From Sva-07 sp964592115 (GTDB taxonomy: Bacteria > Actinomycetota > Acidimicrobiia > Acidimicrobiales > Ilumatobacteraceae), in NCBI GenBank assembly GCA_964592115.1, contig CAZQCP010000002.1:20237-84236 (forward strand): 64,000 nt of DNA, in the 5' to 3' direction. Within the stretch, counting starts at the first letter, position 1. Each line of letters starts with the position of its first letter. This document shows, one piece after another, positions 1 through 8,333 of this stretch. The notes under the pieces are model-generated. The model worked only from the letters and a program-made list of their open reading frames with translations. It was not told where the DNA came from and searched no databases. A program made the position numbers and the translations under genes.

Positions 1-407
1 GCGGATGGTTGGTGGCGATGCAGGTGCTCCAAGACGAGCGCGGCTCGTCGGGCTCGGCCGGCCTGATCGGACTCGAGCGTCGACTGGCGTATCTGTCGTC
101 GTTGGAGAGTGACGACCCGGCGCTCGCCGACGAGCTCGCCCGCTTGCTCGCACGCGGACTGGCGCTGAAGGCGATGCTGATGCGTTCGGGCGGCGGGCCC
201 GCGGCGGCGTCGTCGGCCAAGTTGATGCGCACCGAGCTCGAGTTCGACGCCGAGCTGTTGGAGACGAAGCTGCGCGGTGCCGACGCGATGGTGCTCGACG
301 AGCGCACGGCACGGTTCCTCTACGCGCCGGGGATGAAGATCGCCGGCGGGTCGAGCGAGATCCAGCGCAACATCATCGCCGAGCGCATCCTCGGCCTCCC
401 CCGCTGA
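1..407 (+). CDS. Acyl-CoA dehydrogenase, C-terminal part (cut by window edge)
   Basis: The reading frame is open to the left edge, so the start lies outside the window. The visible 130 or so residues are the C-terminal helical domain of an FAD-dependent acyl-CoA dehydrogenase, which oxidises an acyl-CoA to the 2-enoyl-CoA and passes electrons to ETF. The diagnostic end is GGSSEIQRNIIAERILGLPR, which in the family contacts FAD and closes the tetramer. The substrate cannot be told from this part. The next gene on this strand is a crotonase-fold protein, which fits a beta-oxidation-like acyl-CoA pathway. The stop codon abuts a palindromic repeat. Confidence 0.9.
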   Translation, partial: GWLVAMQVLQDERGSSGSAGLIGLERRLAYLSSLESDDPALADELARLLARGLALKAMLMRSGGGPAAASSAKLMRTELEFDAELLETKLRGADAMVLDERTARFLYAPGMKIAGGSSEIQRNIIAERILGLPR

Positions 408-509
408 GATTGCATCCGGGGTCAGACACCACATGCAACAGCACACACGACGTTGGCCCGCCCGGCGCTGGTGCGCCGTTGCATGTGGGGTCTGACCCCG
501 GATGCAATC
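408..509. repeat. 102-bp palindromic element, copy 1
   Basis: Two 31-bp arms (408-438 and 479-509) are reverse complements with one mismatch, around a 40-bp loop. The left arm begins GATTGCATCCGGGG and ends CACATGCAA. A second full copy of exactly the same length lies at 53702-53803. The loop is also conserved between copies (shared GTTGGCCCGCC and GGCGCTGGTGCGC), so this is a dispersed element and not a chance hairpin. It starts right after the stop codon of the acyl-CoA dehydrogenase gene. Confidence 0.9.
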
Positions 510-537
510 GTCCACCCGTGCCGGAGGATCTCACGGA

Positions 538-568
538 TTGCATGTGGTGTCTGACCCCGGATGCAATC
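538..568. repeat. Isolated right arm of the palindromic element
   Basis: This 31-bp stretch (TTGCATGTGGTG... to ...GGATGCAATC) is identical to the right arm of the copy at 53702-53803. It has no left arm beside it and is cut off 2 bases later by the run of Ns. It may be the edge of another copy whose remainder lies in the gap. Confidence 0.8.
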
Positions 569-569
569 G

Positions 570-669
570 NNNNNNNNNNNNNNNNNNNNNNNNNNNNNNN
601 NNNNNNNNNNNNNNNNNNNNNNNNNNNNNNNNNNNNNNNNNNNNNNNNNNNNNNNNNNNNNNNNNNNNN
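570..669. other. Assembly gap of exactly 100 Ns
   Basis: Positions 570-669 are all N. A run of exactly 100 is a common placeholder for a gap of unknown size, so the true distance is not known. Both edges carry right-arm sequence of the palindromic element, so repeat collapse probably caused the break. Any reading frame drawn across it is meaningless. Confidence 0.97.
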
Positions 670-689
670 GTCTGACCCCGGATGCAATC
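670..689. repeat. Truncated right arm of the palindromic element after the gap
   Basis: The first 20 bases after the gap, ending GGATGCAATC, match the last 20 bases of the 31-bp right arm. With 479-509 and 538-568 this makes three same-orientation right arms within 211 bp, so the locus is a tandem or nested cluster of these elements. Confidence 0.8.
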
Positions 690-750
690 GGTGCCGGCGG
701 CGTTGTTACCGTCACGGGGATGGGGACCACTGCTGACGGAGCCACGCGTG

Positions 751-1530
751 ATGGCTGAGTTCGAGACGCTGCGCTACGAAGTCGACGCTGGCCTCGCCCG
801 GTTGACGCTCGATCGACCGGACGCGATGAACGGCATGACGAACCAGATGGTGCGCGAGGCGTGCGATGCGCTGGAGCTCGCCGCAGGCGATCCGACCGTC
901 CGGGTGCTCGTGCTGACGGGCGAGGGCAAGGCGTTCTGCCCAGGGGCCGACCTCAACCACTTCACCAGCGGAGGCAAGGACGAGCGTCTCACGCCCCGCG
1001 AGTTCCAGGTGACCACGCTGTTGCACGAGATCCCCGCGGTGACGGTGGCGGCGATCAACGGGGCGTGCGCGGGCGCGGGGCTCGGTTGGGCGCTGGCGTG
1101 CGACCTCCGGGTGATGACCGCCACCGCCCGCCTGAACACCGCCTTCCTCGACGTGGCCGTGGCGGGTGACATGGCGATCCCGTGGACGCTGCCCCGGCTG
1201 ATCGGCGCATCTCGGGCCCGCGATCTGTCACTCCTCCCGCGCAAGGTCGACGCCGACGAGGCGCTGCGGATCGGACTCGTCAACCGAGTGTTCGCCGACG
1301 ACACGTTCCGCGACGACACGGAGGCGATCCTGGCGACCCTGCTGGAGAAATCGCCTACGGCGCTGCGCGGGTTGAAGGCGAACTACGTGGTGGCCGAGCG
1401 CACCACGTTGCGCGACTTCGTCGACTACGAAGCGGAACGTCACCTGCGCATCGCTGCCAGCGCGGACACGGCGGAGGCGTTCCGGGCGTACATCGAAAAG
1501 CGCAAGCCGAACTTCGGAGGATCGTCGTGA
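751..1530 (+). CDS. Enoyl-CoA hydratase/isomerase family (crotonase-fold) protein
   Basis: Predicted 259 aa, the usual crotonase length. ATG 751 is chosen because the upstream frame runs into repeat sequence. The oxyanion-hole segments are present: GKAFCPGADLNHF (about residues 59-71) and NGACAGAGLGWALACDLRV (about 103-121). The Glu that activates water in classical hydratases (rat Glu144 position) appears replaced by Gly, and the second acidic position is at best an Asp. Hydration is therefore not assured, and an isomerase or other crotonase reaction is possible. The stop overlaps the start of the following VOC gene by 4 bases, so the two are probably co-translated. Confidence 0.85.
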   Translation: MAEFETLRYEVDAGLARLTLDRPDAMNGMTNQMVREACDALELAAGDPTVRVLVLTGEGKAFCPGADLNHFTSGGKDERLTPREFQVTTLLHEIPAVTVAAINGACAGAGLGWALACDLRVMTATARLNTAFLDVAVAGDMAIPWTLPRLIGASRARDLSLLPRKVDADEALRIGLVNRVFADDTFRDDTEAILATLLEKSPTALRGLKANYVVAERTTLRDFVDYEAERHLRIAASADTAEAFRAYIEKRKPNFGGSS

Positions 1531-2234
1531 GCTGGATCCGTCTGCGCCAGGTGGCCCTCGTCGCCCATGACCTCGACGCGATCGTCGATGAGCTGCACGA
1601 GCAGTTGGGCCTGGAGGTCGCCTTTCGTGACCCGGCGGTCGCCCAGTTCGGCCTCGTCAACGCCGTGATCCCGTGCGGCAACCAGTTCATCGAGGTCGTG
1701 TCCCCGACCCGCGACGGCACCGCCGGCGGTCGCCAGCTCGAACGGCTCGGCGGTGACGGCGGCTACATGGTGATCTGCCACACCGACGACCACCCGGCAG
1801 TGAAGGCCCGCGTCGACGAGCTCGGCGTGCGTACGGTGATCGACGCAGACGATCACGGCTATCACATCATGCAGCTCCACCCCGGTGACACCGGCGGGTC
1901 GTTCCTGGAGATCGACTTCCAGCCAGGCGGCGACGATCCCGAGGGTCCGTGGGCGCCGGCCGGTCGCGACTGGCAAGCGGCGCGGCGGACCGATGTCGTG
2001 CATGGCATCACCGCCGTCACCGTCGCCAGCCGCGACCCGCACGCCACTGCCGCACGATGGGCAGAGATCACCGCCTGCCCGCTCGACAGCACCACACTGC
2101 AGCTCGACAACGCGACCGTCACGTTCGTGGGCGGTCCCGTCGAGTCGCTCATTGCAGTCACCATCGCAGCCTCCGACCCGACCCGCGCCGGTGAACGGCG
2201 CACGATCTGCGGCGTGGAGTTCGCGCTCGCCTGA
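1527..2234 (+). CDS. VOC-superfamily protein (glyoxalase-like domain)
   Basis: Predicted 235 aa. GTG 1527 overlaps the preceding stop in a GTGA junction. The N-terminal half (RLRQVALVAHDLDAIVDELHEQLGLEV) is the first beta-alpha-beta module of the VOC fold seen in glyoxalase, extradiol dioxygenase and methylmalonyl-CoA epimerase relatives. The tail (HGITAVTVASRDPHATAARWAEIT) is a second module. Segments such as GYHIMQLHPGDTGGSFLEIDF could supply metal ligands. Pairing with a crotonase-fold enzyme suggests acyl-CoA chemistry, but the substrate is unknown. Confidence 0.8.
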   Translation: MSWIRLRQVALVAHDLDAIVDELHEQLGLEVAFRDPAVAQFGLVNAVIPCGNQFIEVVSPTRDGTAGGRQLERLGGDGGYMVICHTDDHPAVKARVDELGVRTVIDADDHGYHIMQLHPGDTGGSFLEIDFQPGGDDPEGPWAPAGRDWQAARRTDVVHGITAVTVASRDPHATAARWAEITACPLDSTTLQLDNATVTFVGGPVESLIAVTIAASDPTRAGERRTICGVEFALA

Positions 2235-2262
2235 GCCCAGCACCATCGCTACGTTGGGGCGC

Positions 2263-2757
2263 GTGATCACGCTGCGCCCGATGCGCGTCGATGACGTCGA
2301 GCACCTCGAACGCTGGGACGAGGATCCCGACGTCGCCGCCTCGGGCGGGGAGTCCGACTGGTACGACTGGCCCGCCGAGCTCGCCCGCGGCGAGCTGGCG
2401 TGGCGCGAGTTCCTCGTCGCGGAAGAGGACGGCCGACCGGTCGGGTTCGTGCAACTGATCGACGCCCACGAGGAAGAGGACCACTACTGGGGCGACATCG
2501 CCGCGGGCACGTGGGCACTCGACATCTGGATCGGGGAGCCAGCCGACCGCGGGCGCGGCATCGGTGCCGAGATGATGCGCCAGGCGCTCGATCGCTGTTT
2601 CACCCGGCACGGTGCACGCGAGGTCGTGATCGACCCGCTCGCCACCAACACACGCGCGATCCGCTTCTACGAGCGCCTCGGATTCGAGTTCGTCGAAGCG
2701 CGCGACTTCGACGACGACCACTGCCACGTGTACCGCGTCGGACCAGCAGCCGGCTGA
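2263..2757 (+). CDS. GNAT acetyltransferase, AAC(6')-like
   Basis: Predicted 164 aa. GTG 2263 (ITLRPMRVDDVEHLERW) is preferred; TTG 2254 is a weaker alternative. The acetyl-CoA-binding motif A is IWIGEPADRGRGIGAEMMRQAL (R/QxxGxG/A present). The block DPLATNTRAIRFYERLGFEFV is typical of GNAT motif B. The layout, with an early LRxM...LxxW segment and NxRAIRxYExxGF, resembles aminoglycoside 6'-N-acetyltransferases of the AAC(6')-Ib type and their many chromosomal relatives. Whether it acetylates an aminoglycoside, another amine or a protein cannot be decided from sequence. Confidence 0.8.
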   Translation: MITLRPMRVDDVEHLERWDEDPDVAASGGESDWYDWPAELARGELAWREFLVAEEDGRPVGFVQLIDAHEEEDHYWGDIAAGTWALDIWIGEPADRGRGIGAEMMRQALDRCFTRHGAREVVIDPLATNTRAIRFYERLGFEFVEARDFDDDHCHVYRVGPAAG

Positions 2758-2812
2758 CGGCGGCCTGCCGGACGGGCCTCATCTGGCACTCGCCGGCGCG
2801 CCGATCGGGGAG

Positions 2813-4363
2813 TCAGCGGGCGAGCACCGACGCCCAGATCGCCCGCTCCTCCTCGAACGGTGCCTCGATCGCGCCGCACTCGCGCCCGAAGATCATCGTC
2901 GTGCGACGCTGCGAGTCGTAGGGAGCCCACGCACCGATCCCCCCGTGGCTCGGATCGCCGGTGCGGGCGAACGCGATCCACGCGTCCATCATGTGTCCCG
3001 ACAGCACGTCGGCGTCCGGGCCGGATCCCGTCATCCGGTCGTCGCCGGTGCGACCGATCGTGCCGAAGACGAACGGGATCTCGATGCCGTGACAGGCGCC
3101 GAGCGCGCCACGTCGGGCCGGCGACTCCCAGTCGATCTGGTAGACGAAGGTCCGTTCCTGGTGCGCCCGCTGTGCCTCGGCGAGACGTGTCGCGGGGATG
3201 CGGAACCGTGACGCGGTCGCAACGGCGTCGGCGAGGTCGAGGTTCGACGACGGGAGCCCTCTCGATCGACGCGAGTCGCGGTACGTGTCGGCGACCTCGC
3301 CCGCACGCTCGGCCGAGCGGGCAGGGAGCCACCCGGCGACCTGGGCGACCAGCGTGGCGTCGTCGATCGGCTCGCGCTTGGGATCCACGTACAGCTTCTG
3401 TTCGTCGCGGGCGGTGCCGATCATCATCGCCACGTCGGCGACGGCACCGTCGCGCACGGCGTGCAGCGGGTGGGTCGGGATGGTGACACCGTCGACCACT
3501 GGCGACAGTGGCCCGCGGGGGCCCTGGGCGCGCACGATGTCCGCGACATCGACCGTGCGCAGCCGGTCGGGATCAGCATCGGGGATGCCGAGGCGTTCGA
3601 GATACTGGCCAGCCACGGTGGACGCGTACGTCGTGTCGCCGAGGCGGTTGGCGGTGCCGCTCTGGGCGATCGCCTTGTGGAAGTAGCGCCGCGCGCTCGG
3701 CATGCCGAGCAGCGTCGACACCGCAACGCCGCCGGCGGACTGTCCGAAGATCGTGACGTTGTCGGGATCGCCGCCGAACGCGGAGATGTGCTCGCGCACC
3801 CACGCCAGCGCGGCGACCTGGTCACGTTGCCCGGCGTTGTCCGTCGCCTCCCAAGCCCCGCCGTCGTGGCCGCCGAGGTACAGGTATCCGAGTGCACCGA
3901 CGCGGTAGTTGATGGTCACGACAACGACGTCCCCACGTTCGGCGAGTGGGCCGCCGTCGTATTGCGGTTGCTTGCCCGACCCGTGACTGAACCCGCCGCC
4001 GTGGATCCAGAACAACACCGGGCGTCGCCGGTCGTCGAGCGACGGCGTGTACACGTTGAGGAACAGGCAGTCCTCGCTCTCAGGCTCGGCGGCGCGGAAC
4101 GGAAACGGCACGAACGGGTCCTGCGGCGCGGCAGGCGCGTACTCGCCAGCGTCGACGATTCCCGTCCACGACGACACGGGAGTCGGTGCGGTGAAGCGCC
4201 GTTCGCGGGCGGGTGAGTCGGCGAAGCGCACGCCGAGGAACGCGAGATGGCCACCGCGGTCGAGACCGCGCAACGCTCCGAGCGCGGTCGTGGCAACGGG
4301 GTGGGTGGCGCCCGATGTGGCCCGCTCCTGCTCGCTGGATTGGGCGTTCGCATCGATGGTCAC
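2813..4363 (-). CDS. Type-B carboxylesterase
   Basis: Predicted 516 aa, the normal size for alpha/beta-hydrolase carboxylesterases. GTG 4363 is chosen because a GGAGG ribosome site lies 7 nt upstream; the frame continues open further upstream but is antisense-like there. Seen features: the EDCLFLNVYTP signature, the oxyanion-hole HGGGFSHGSG, the nucleophile elbow GQSAGG with Ser about residue 209, and the catalytic-His region GACHGIEIPFVFG. There is no clear signal peptide, so it is probably cytosolic. It is the last gene of an IclR - MmgE/PrpD - esterase set on this strand, and the first gene divergent from that set encodes a second esterase of the same family. Confidence 0.92.
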   Translation of the reverse strand: MTIDANAQSSEQERATSGATHPVATTALGALRGLDRGGHLAFLGVRFADSPARERRFTAPTPVSSWTGIVDAGEYAPAAPQDPFVPFPFRAAEPESEDCLFLNVYTPSLDDRRRPVLFWIHGGGFSHGSGKQPQYDGGPLAERGDVVVVTINYRVGALGYLYLGGHDGGAWEATDNAGQRDQVAALAWVREHISAFGGDPDNVTIFGQSAGGVAVSTLLGMPSARRYFHKAIAQSGTANRLGDTTYASTVAGQYLERLGIPDADPDRLRTVDVADIVRAQGPRGPLSPVVDGVTIPTHPLHAVRDGAVADVAMMIGTARDEQKLYVDPKREPIDDATLVAQVAGWLPARSAERAGEVADTYRDSRRSRGLPSSNLDLADAVATASRFRIPATRLAEAQRAHQERTFVYQIDWESPARRGALGACHGIEIPFVFGTIGRTGDDRMTGSGPDADVLSGHMMDAWIAFARTGDPSHGGIGAWAPYDSQRRTTMIFGRECGAIEAPFEEERAIWASVLAR

Positions 4364-4467
4364 GGCTGTACCTCCGTCATGGTGCTGGTCGTCGTGCTTG
4401 TTGGTCGTGATGCTGCCGGGGGTGGCCCGCGGGTTCGGGAGCGGGAGGCACGGGTGTTGCGGATCGG

Positions 4468-5892
4468 TCATCTGGCCACCAGATCGACGAGATCGGCGGC
4501 CCGGGCGAGCGAGCCGAGCGATCGGCACGTGGCCACGATCTCCGCGGCGCGTGCCTCGCCGAGTGTGGGTCCGATCAGCCCGATCGCCTTCCGCTCGACA
4601 TCGTCGGCGGACATCGGGTGACTCGGGAACCCGCGCACGAACTCGACGCGTCGCGCGACGGTCGTCCCCGACGCCAGCGTGACCGTGACGTGTGCCGACT
4701 CGGTGCGGTCGCGTCCGTGCCCGGCCTCTTGCTCGGGGTCGTGGGTGACCTCGACGCGCGCCATGAGAGCCGCTACGTCGGGATCGCCATGCATGCGATC
4801 GAGCGACTGGGCGGCGAGGAAGTCGAGTCGTCCGTCGACGAGGATGATCGCCGTCAGGTAGGCGAGGTTGAGCGCGGGCATCGAGGCGTTGGCGAACGCC
4901 TCGGCCCGGCCGGGCATGGCGATCTGCACCGCGGTGACCTCGTCGCGATCGATCTCGCCGACGAGGTCGATCAGCGCCTCCACGGCAGGTTGCGCCGGGC
5001 CGCCGACGGGGTAGCGCTTGAACGCCGCGTCGTGCAGCGCGCGGCGATCGCCGAGGTCGGCGAGGGCCGCCGCCGGGTCGCTGTCGCCCGCCGCGAACGC
5101 GCCGCCGAGGCGCCAGCCGCCGGGGTGATCGAGGCACTCCGACACGCCTCGATATCCGGCGTCGACGAGCAGCGCGGCCTGCAAACCGCCGCGTGCACCG
5201 AGGCCGGCGAACACGAACGCCTTCTCGATGTGCTCGACGTCGGAGAGCCATTGCCACGACCCCGACGCCTGCTGCGCGCAGCACGACAGCACGTGGCCGA
5301 TCGCTTCGCTGTCCATGCCGAGCAGACTCGCCGCGGTGGCCGCGGCGCCGAACAAGGGCCCGACGCCGTGGCTGGCGATGCCCGCTCGGCGCAGGTTCTG
5401 AGCGCCGAGCAGCCGGGGCATGCAGGCGGCGATCTCGTACCCGACCGTGATCGCCCGCTCCACCGCTTCGCCCGACGACGATGCGCGCTCGCTCACACCC
5501 AGCGCGGTGCTGACGATCGCTGGGCCGGGCTGCACGAACACGGACGGCATGAAGTCGTTGATCTCCGCGCCGTGGCCGGCCATCGCTCCGGCAAACGTCG
5601 CGTCGACGATCGATGCGCGGTCGCGCGAGCCGAGGATCGTCGTACCGGAAGGCGAGCCGCTGACCGCAACCGCATAGCGCCGGGCAATCGTTGCTGCGGC
5701 GAGGTCGCGGCAGGCGACGACCGAGGCGAGCGTGTCGAGCAGGTGGAGGCGCGTGAGCAACGATACGTGCGGGTCCGTCGGGGCGGTCGCAGCATCGGCG
5801 ATGTGCCGAGCGATCGACGACGTGATGCTCGTGTGCGCCGGTGCGACGATGCCGGCGGCGGGCTCGCCAGCGCGGCCGGACGTGTCGGTCAC
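4468..5892 (-). CDS. MmgE/PrpD family protein
   Basis: Predicted 474 aa. The N-terminal all-helical domain carries the family's TxxxGxxxxDTLASVVACRDL-like stretch and the GAEINDF segment (compare the GHxxDxDD motif of 2-methylcitrate dehydratase PrpD). GIASHGVGPLFGAAATAA, EHIEKAFVFAGLGARGG and FKRYPVGGPAQPAVEA match further conserved blocks, followed by the C-terminal alpha/beta domain. Known members are 2-methylcitrate dehydratases and cis-aconitate decarboxylases; many others are uncharacterised hydro-lyases. There is no prpB or prpC nearby, so propionate metabolism is not supported here. Its start overlaps the IclR stop by 4 bases. Confidence 0.85.
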   Translation of the reverse strand: MTDTSGRAGEPAAGIVAPAHTSITSSIARHIADAATAPTDPHVSLLTRLHLLDTLASVVACRDLAAATIARRYAVAVSGSPSGTTILGSRDRASIVDATFAGAMAGHGAEINDFMPSVFVQPGPAIVSTALGVSERASSSGEAVERAITVGYEIAACMPRLLGAQNLRRAGIASHGVGPLFGAAATAASLLGMDSEAIGHVLSCCAQQASGSWQWLSDVEHIEKAFVFAGLGARGGLQAALLVDAGYRGVSECLDHPGGWRLGGAFAAGDSDPAAALADLGDRRALHDAAFKRYPVGGPAQPAVEALIDLVGEIDRDEVTAVQIAMPGRAEAFANASMPALNLAYLTAIILVDGRLDFLAAQSLDRMHGDPDVAALMARVEVTHDPEQEAGHGRDRTESAHVTVTLASGTTVARRVEFVRGFPSHPMSADDVERKAIGLIGPTLGEARAAEIVATCRSLGSLARAADLVDLVAR

Positions 5893-6626
5893 AGTCGCCC
5901 GACACCTTCACTGAGTCGGGTCGCGGTGGCGACGACCTCGGCGATGATCGCCTCGCGACGTTTCGCGTCGACGCGCTCGGCGGGTGCCGACACGGCCAAC
6001 GCGCCGGCCGGGTTCCCGCGTCGATCGACGACTGGCGCGGCGACGCTGCACACCGGCAACCTGGACCCGGAGATGGCGTACCCCTGGCGGCGCACGCGTT
6101 CGATGGCGCGCAGCGTCGCCGCCGCGTCGAGCGGTCGAGCGAGATCGACGCGCGCCGCGATGCGATGCACCACGTCTGCGGCGTCATCGCTGTGGGCGAG
6201 GATCGCCCGCCCACCGGTCGGCAGTGCCAGCGGCACGCGGCTGCCGACACGGGTCGTGAAGCGCAGCGGCCGCGGCGAGACGAGCTTGTCCACGTAGAGG
6301 GCATCGTCGCCGTCTCGCACCACGAGGTTGACGGTCTCGCCCGTGCGTTCGTGCAGTTCGTGCAATGCGGCGCCGGCCACCTGCTTGACCGGGAGGTCGG
6401 CGGCGATGCCGGTGCCGAGCTCCCACATCCGCAGCGTGGGCCGGTATCGACCCGAGTCGTCGGGGTCCCGCGCCGCGTAGCCGAGCTCGATCAACTCGGC
6501 GAGGATCCGATGGACGGTGCTCTTCTGGAGGTCGAGCTCGGCCGCGATGGCCGACAGACGCACCGAACCGTGGGCGCGAGTCAGCGTCTCGAGGACTCGG
6601 AAGCTCTTCTCGACCGCACTCGCCAT
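5889..6626 (-). CDS. IclR-family transcriptional regulator
   Basis: Predicted 245 aa. Residues 1-60 form the winged helix-turn-helix (MASAVEKSFRVLETLT, then LSAIAAELDLQKSTVHRILAEL). The remainder is the IclR effector domain, including TGETVNLVVRDGDDALYVDKL, LALPTGGRAILA and SVAAPVVDRRGNPAGALAV. IclR proteins typically bind small organic acids or aromatics and control an adjacent catabolic operon. This gene heads the MmgE/PrpD and esterase genes, and its start is only 18 bp from the divergent second esterase, so it likely controls both directions. Confidence 0.92.
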   Translation of the reverse strand: MASAVEKSFRVLETLTRAHGSVRLSAIAAELDLQKSTVHRILAELIELGYAARDPDDSGRYRPTLRMWELGTGIAADLPVKQVAGAALHELHERTGETVNLVVRDGDDALYVDKLVSPRPLRFTTRVGSRVPLALPTGGRAILAHSDDAADVVHRIAARVDLARPLDAAATLRAIERVRRQGYAISGSRLPVCSVAAPVVDRRGNPAGALAVSAPAERVDAKRREAIIAEVVATATRLSEGVGRL

Positions 6627-6660
6627 GGCGGATATTCTGCACTGATGAACGATGTTCTGT
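6627..6660. promoter_or_regulatory. IclR/esterase divergent control region with 20-bp-spaced direct repeat
   Basis: Only 18 bp separate the two divergent start codons. GATATTCTG (6631-6639) recurs as GATGTTCTG (6651-6659) exactly 20 bp later, two helical turns, so a dimeric regulator could contact both on one DNA face. The second copy overlaps the first codons of the esterase gene. That the IclR protein binds here is inference. The promoters must overlap the neighbouring coding sequences, or the esterase start is further downstream than drawn. Confidence 0.35.
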
Positions 6661-8231
6661 CCAGTGGAACGCGCTCATCGCGCTCAACGCGGGCGACCAC
6701 CGCCGACGGCGTCGTGCGCGGTGAGGCAGGCGATGGGTTCGTCGTCTTCCGTGGGATTCCGTACGGCGCGCCGACCGGCGGGGCGAACCGCTTCCGCCGG
6801 CCGCAGCCACCCGAACCATGGGCTGGCGAGCGCGCCTGCGTTCGCTACGGAGAGACTGCACCGCAGGCGAGGCACTGGCTGGCTCGCGGTGGTTTCCCTG
6901 GAAACGAGCCCGACATCGGCGAGGACTGTCTCGTGCTCAACGTGTGGACGCCGCGGCTCGACGAGGGCACGCGCCCGGTGCTCGTGTGGCTCCATGGTGG
7001 CGGCTTCGAGGCCGGCACTGCGTCGATGCTCCTCTACGACGGTGCGCGTGTGGCGCGGCGCGGTGACGTCGTGGTCGTGACCGTCAACCATCGTCTCGGC
7101 GTCATGGGGCATCTGCACCTCGCCGACAACGTCGGACCTGAGCGAGTCGACGAGTTCGCCGGCTCGGGCAATGCCGGCCTGCTCGACATCGTCGCCGCAC
7201 TGCGATGGGTGCGGGAGAACATCGGCGCGTTCGGCGGCGACCCGGGATCCGTCACGATCTACGGACAGTCCGGCGGCGGTCGCAAGGTCAGCATCGCCGC
7301 TGCCACACCCCTCGCGCAGGGGTTGTTCCACCGCGGCATCGTCCAGAGCGGTTCGCAGCTCCGCCTCCTGCCGCGTGACAGGGCCGCGGAGCTCGCCAGC
7401 CGACTGTTCGACCAGCTCGGTCTCGCACGTCACGACATCACCTCTCTCCAGGCGTTGCCGATGACGGACGTGTTGCGTGCCGCCCGTGCGGTCGGTCGCA
7501 GGTACATGCCGACGATCGACGAGGTCGTGTTCGACGGCGATCCCTGGGATCCCGATGCGCCGCCGACCGCGTACCACGTCCCGATGGTCATCGGCACATG
7601 CCGCACCGAGTTGTCCAACCAGATCGGAGCGATGGACCCGACGACGTTCGACATCACCGATGCCGATCTGCCGGAGCGACTCGCGGCATTCGTCGCGCCC
7701 GGCGACATCGACGAGGCGGTGGACCTCGTACGTCGGTCGAATCCTGACGCCGATGCGCCCGAGGTGTTCTTCTCGATTGCGTCGGCGCGCAGCTACTGGC
7801 GTGACAGCGTGTTGCAGACCGAACGCAAGGCGGCGCAGGCAGTGTCTGGCGGCGCGCCCGTCTGGTCCTATCGGCTGATGTGGCGTACTCCGGTCGAGGG
7901 CGGCCGCCAGATCACGCCGCACTCGCTCGATCTGCCCTTCGTGTTCGACAACGTCGCCGTTGCCGAGCACATGGTCGGACCGGCCACCGCGGCGACCGCC
8001 GCGATGACCGATGCGATCTGCGACGCATGGTTGGCCTTCGCGCGTGCCGGCGACCCGAACAACGCCGGACTCGCGCCGTGGGCGCCGTACGACCTCGAAC
8101 GCCGTGCCGTGATGCACTTCGACGTGCCGCCCGTGGCCGTCGACGACCCGCACTGCGACGAGCGACGCTTCTTCGAACGCTACGAGACCGGACAGTTCAG
8201 CGGCACACCGCACTGGCGGCGAAGTTCTTGA
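6645..8231 (+). CDS. Type-B carboxylesterase, second copy
   Basis: Predicted 528 aa. Seen features: the family opening TTADGVVRGEAGDGFVVFRG, EDCLVLNVWTP, the oxyanion hole LHGGGFEAGT, the nucleophile elbow YGQSGGG with Ser about residue 209, and the histidine region ITPHSLDLPFVFDN. The elbow has Gly where Ala is more usual (GQSGGG against GQSAGG). It is only moderately similar to the esterase at 2813-4363, so this is not a recent tandem duplication. It is divergent from the IclR gene with almost no spacer. The start could lie further in, since conserved sequence begins about 20 residues downstream. Confidence 0.9.
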   Translation: MNDVLSSGTRSSRSTRATTADGVVRGEAGDGFVVFRGIPYGAPTGGANRFRRPQPPEPWAGERACVRYGETAPQARHWLARGGFPGNEPDIGEDCLVLNVWTPRLDEGTRPVLVWLHGGGFEAGTASMLLYDGARVARRGDVVVVTVNHRLGVMGHLHLADNVGPERVDEFAGSGNAGLLDIVAALRWVRENIGAFGGDPGSVTIYGQSGGGRKVSIAAATPLAQGLFHRGIVQSGSQLRLLPRDRAAELASRLFDQLGLARHDITSLQALPMTDVLRAARAVGRRYMPTIDEVVFDGDPWDPDAPPTAYHVPMVIGTCRTELSNQIGAMDPTTFDITDADLPERLAAFVAPGDIDEAVDLVRRSNPDADAPEVFFSIASARSYWRDSVLQTERKAAQAVSGGAPVWSYRLMWRTPVEGGRQITPHSLDLPFVFDNVAVAEHMVGPATAATAAMTDAICDAWLAFARAGDPNNAGLAPWAPYDLERRAVMHFDVPPVAVDDPHCDERRFFERYETGQFSGTPHWRRSS

Positions 8232-8333
8232 GCTCGTGCTGAAGACGGGGGCACCGCTGAGGGTGGGTCGCGGTGTCCGGTCCGGTGGCGGCTCGTCTAC
8301 GATCCGAACGACCGCTTCCACAGCGGTCGCAGC

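Noticed and set aside
373..758. Open frames spanning the run of Ns
   Set aside because: They are open only because unknown bases create no stops, and they consist mostly of repeat sequence.
4618..6297. Long plus-strand open frame opposite the MmgE/PrpD and IclR genes
   Set aside because: No recognisable domain and low-complexity Arg/Gly composition; the minus-strand genes have full family motifs.
4364..6304. Apparent fusion of the first carboxylesterase with upstream sequence into one 1163-codon protein
   Set aside because: The upstream part is antisense-like and out of frame with the MmgE/PrpD gene; a GTG with a GGAGG site marks the real esterase start.
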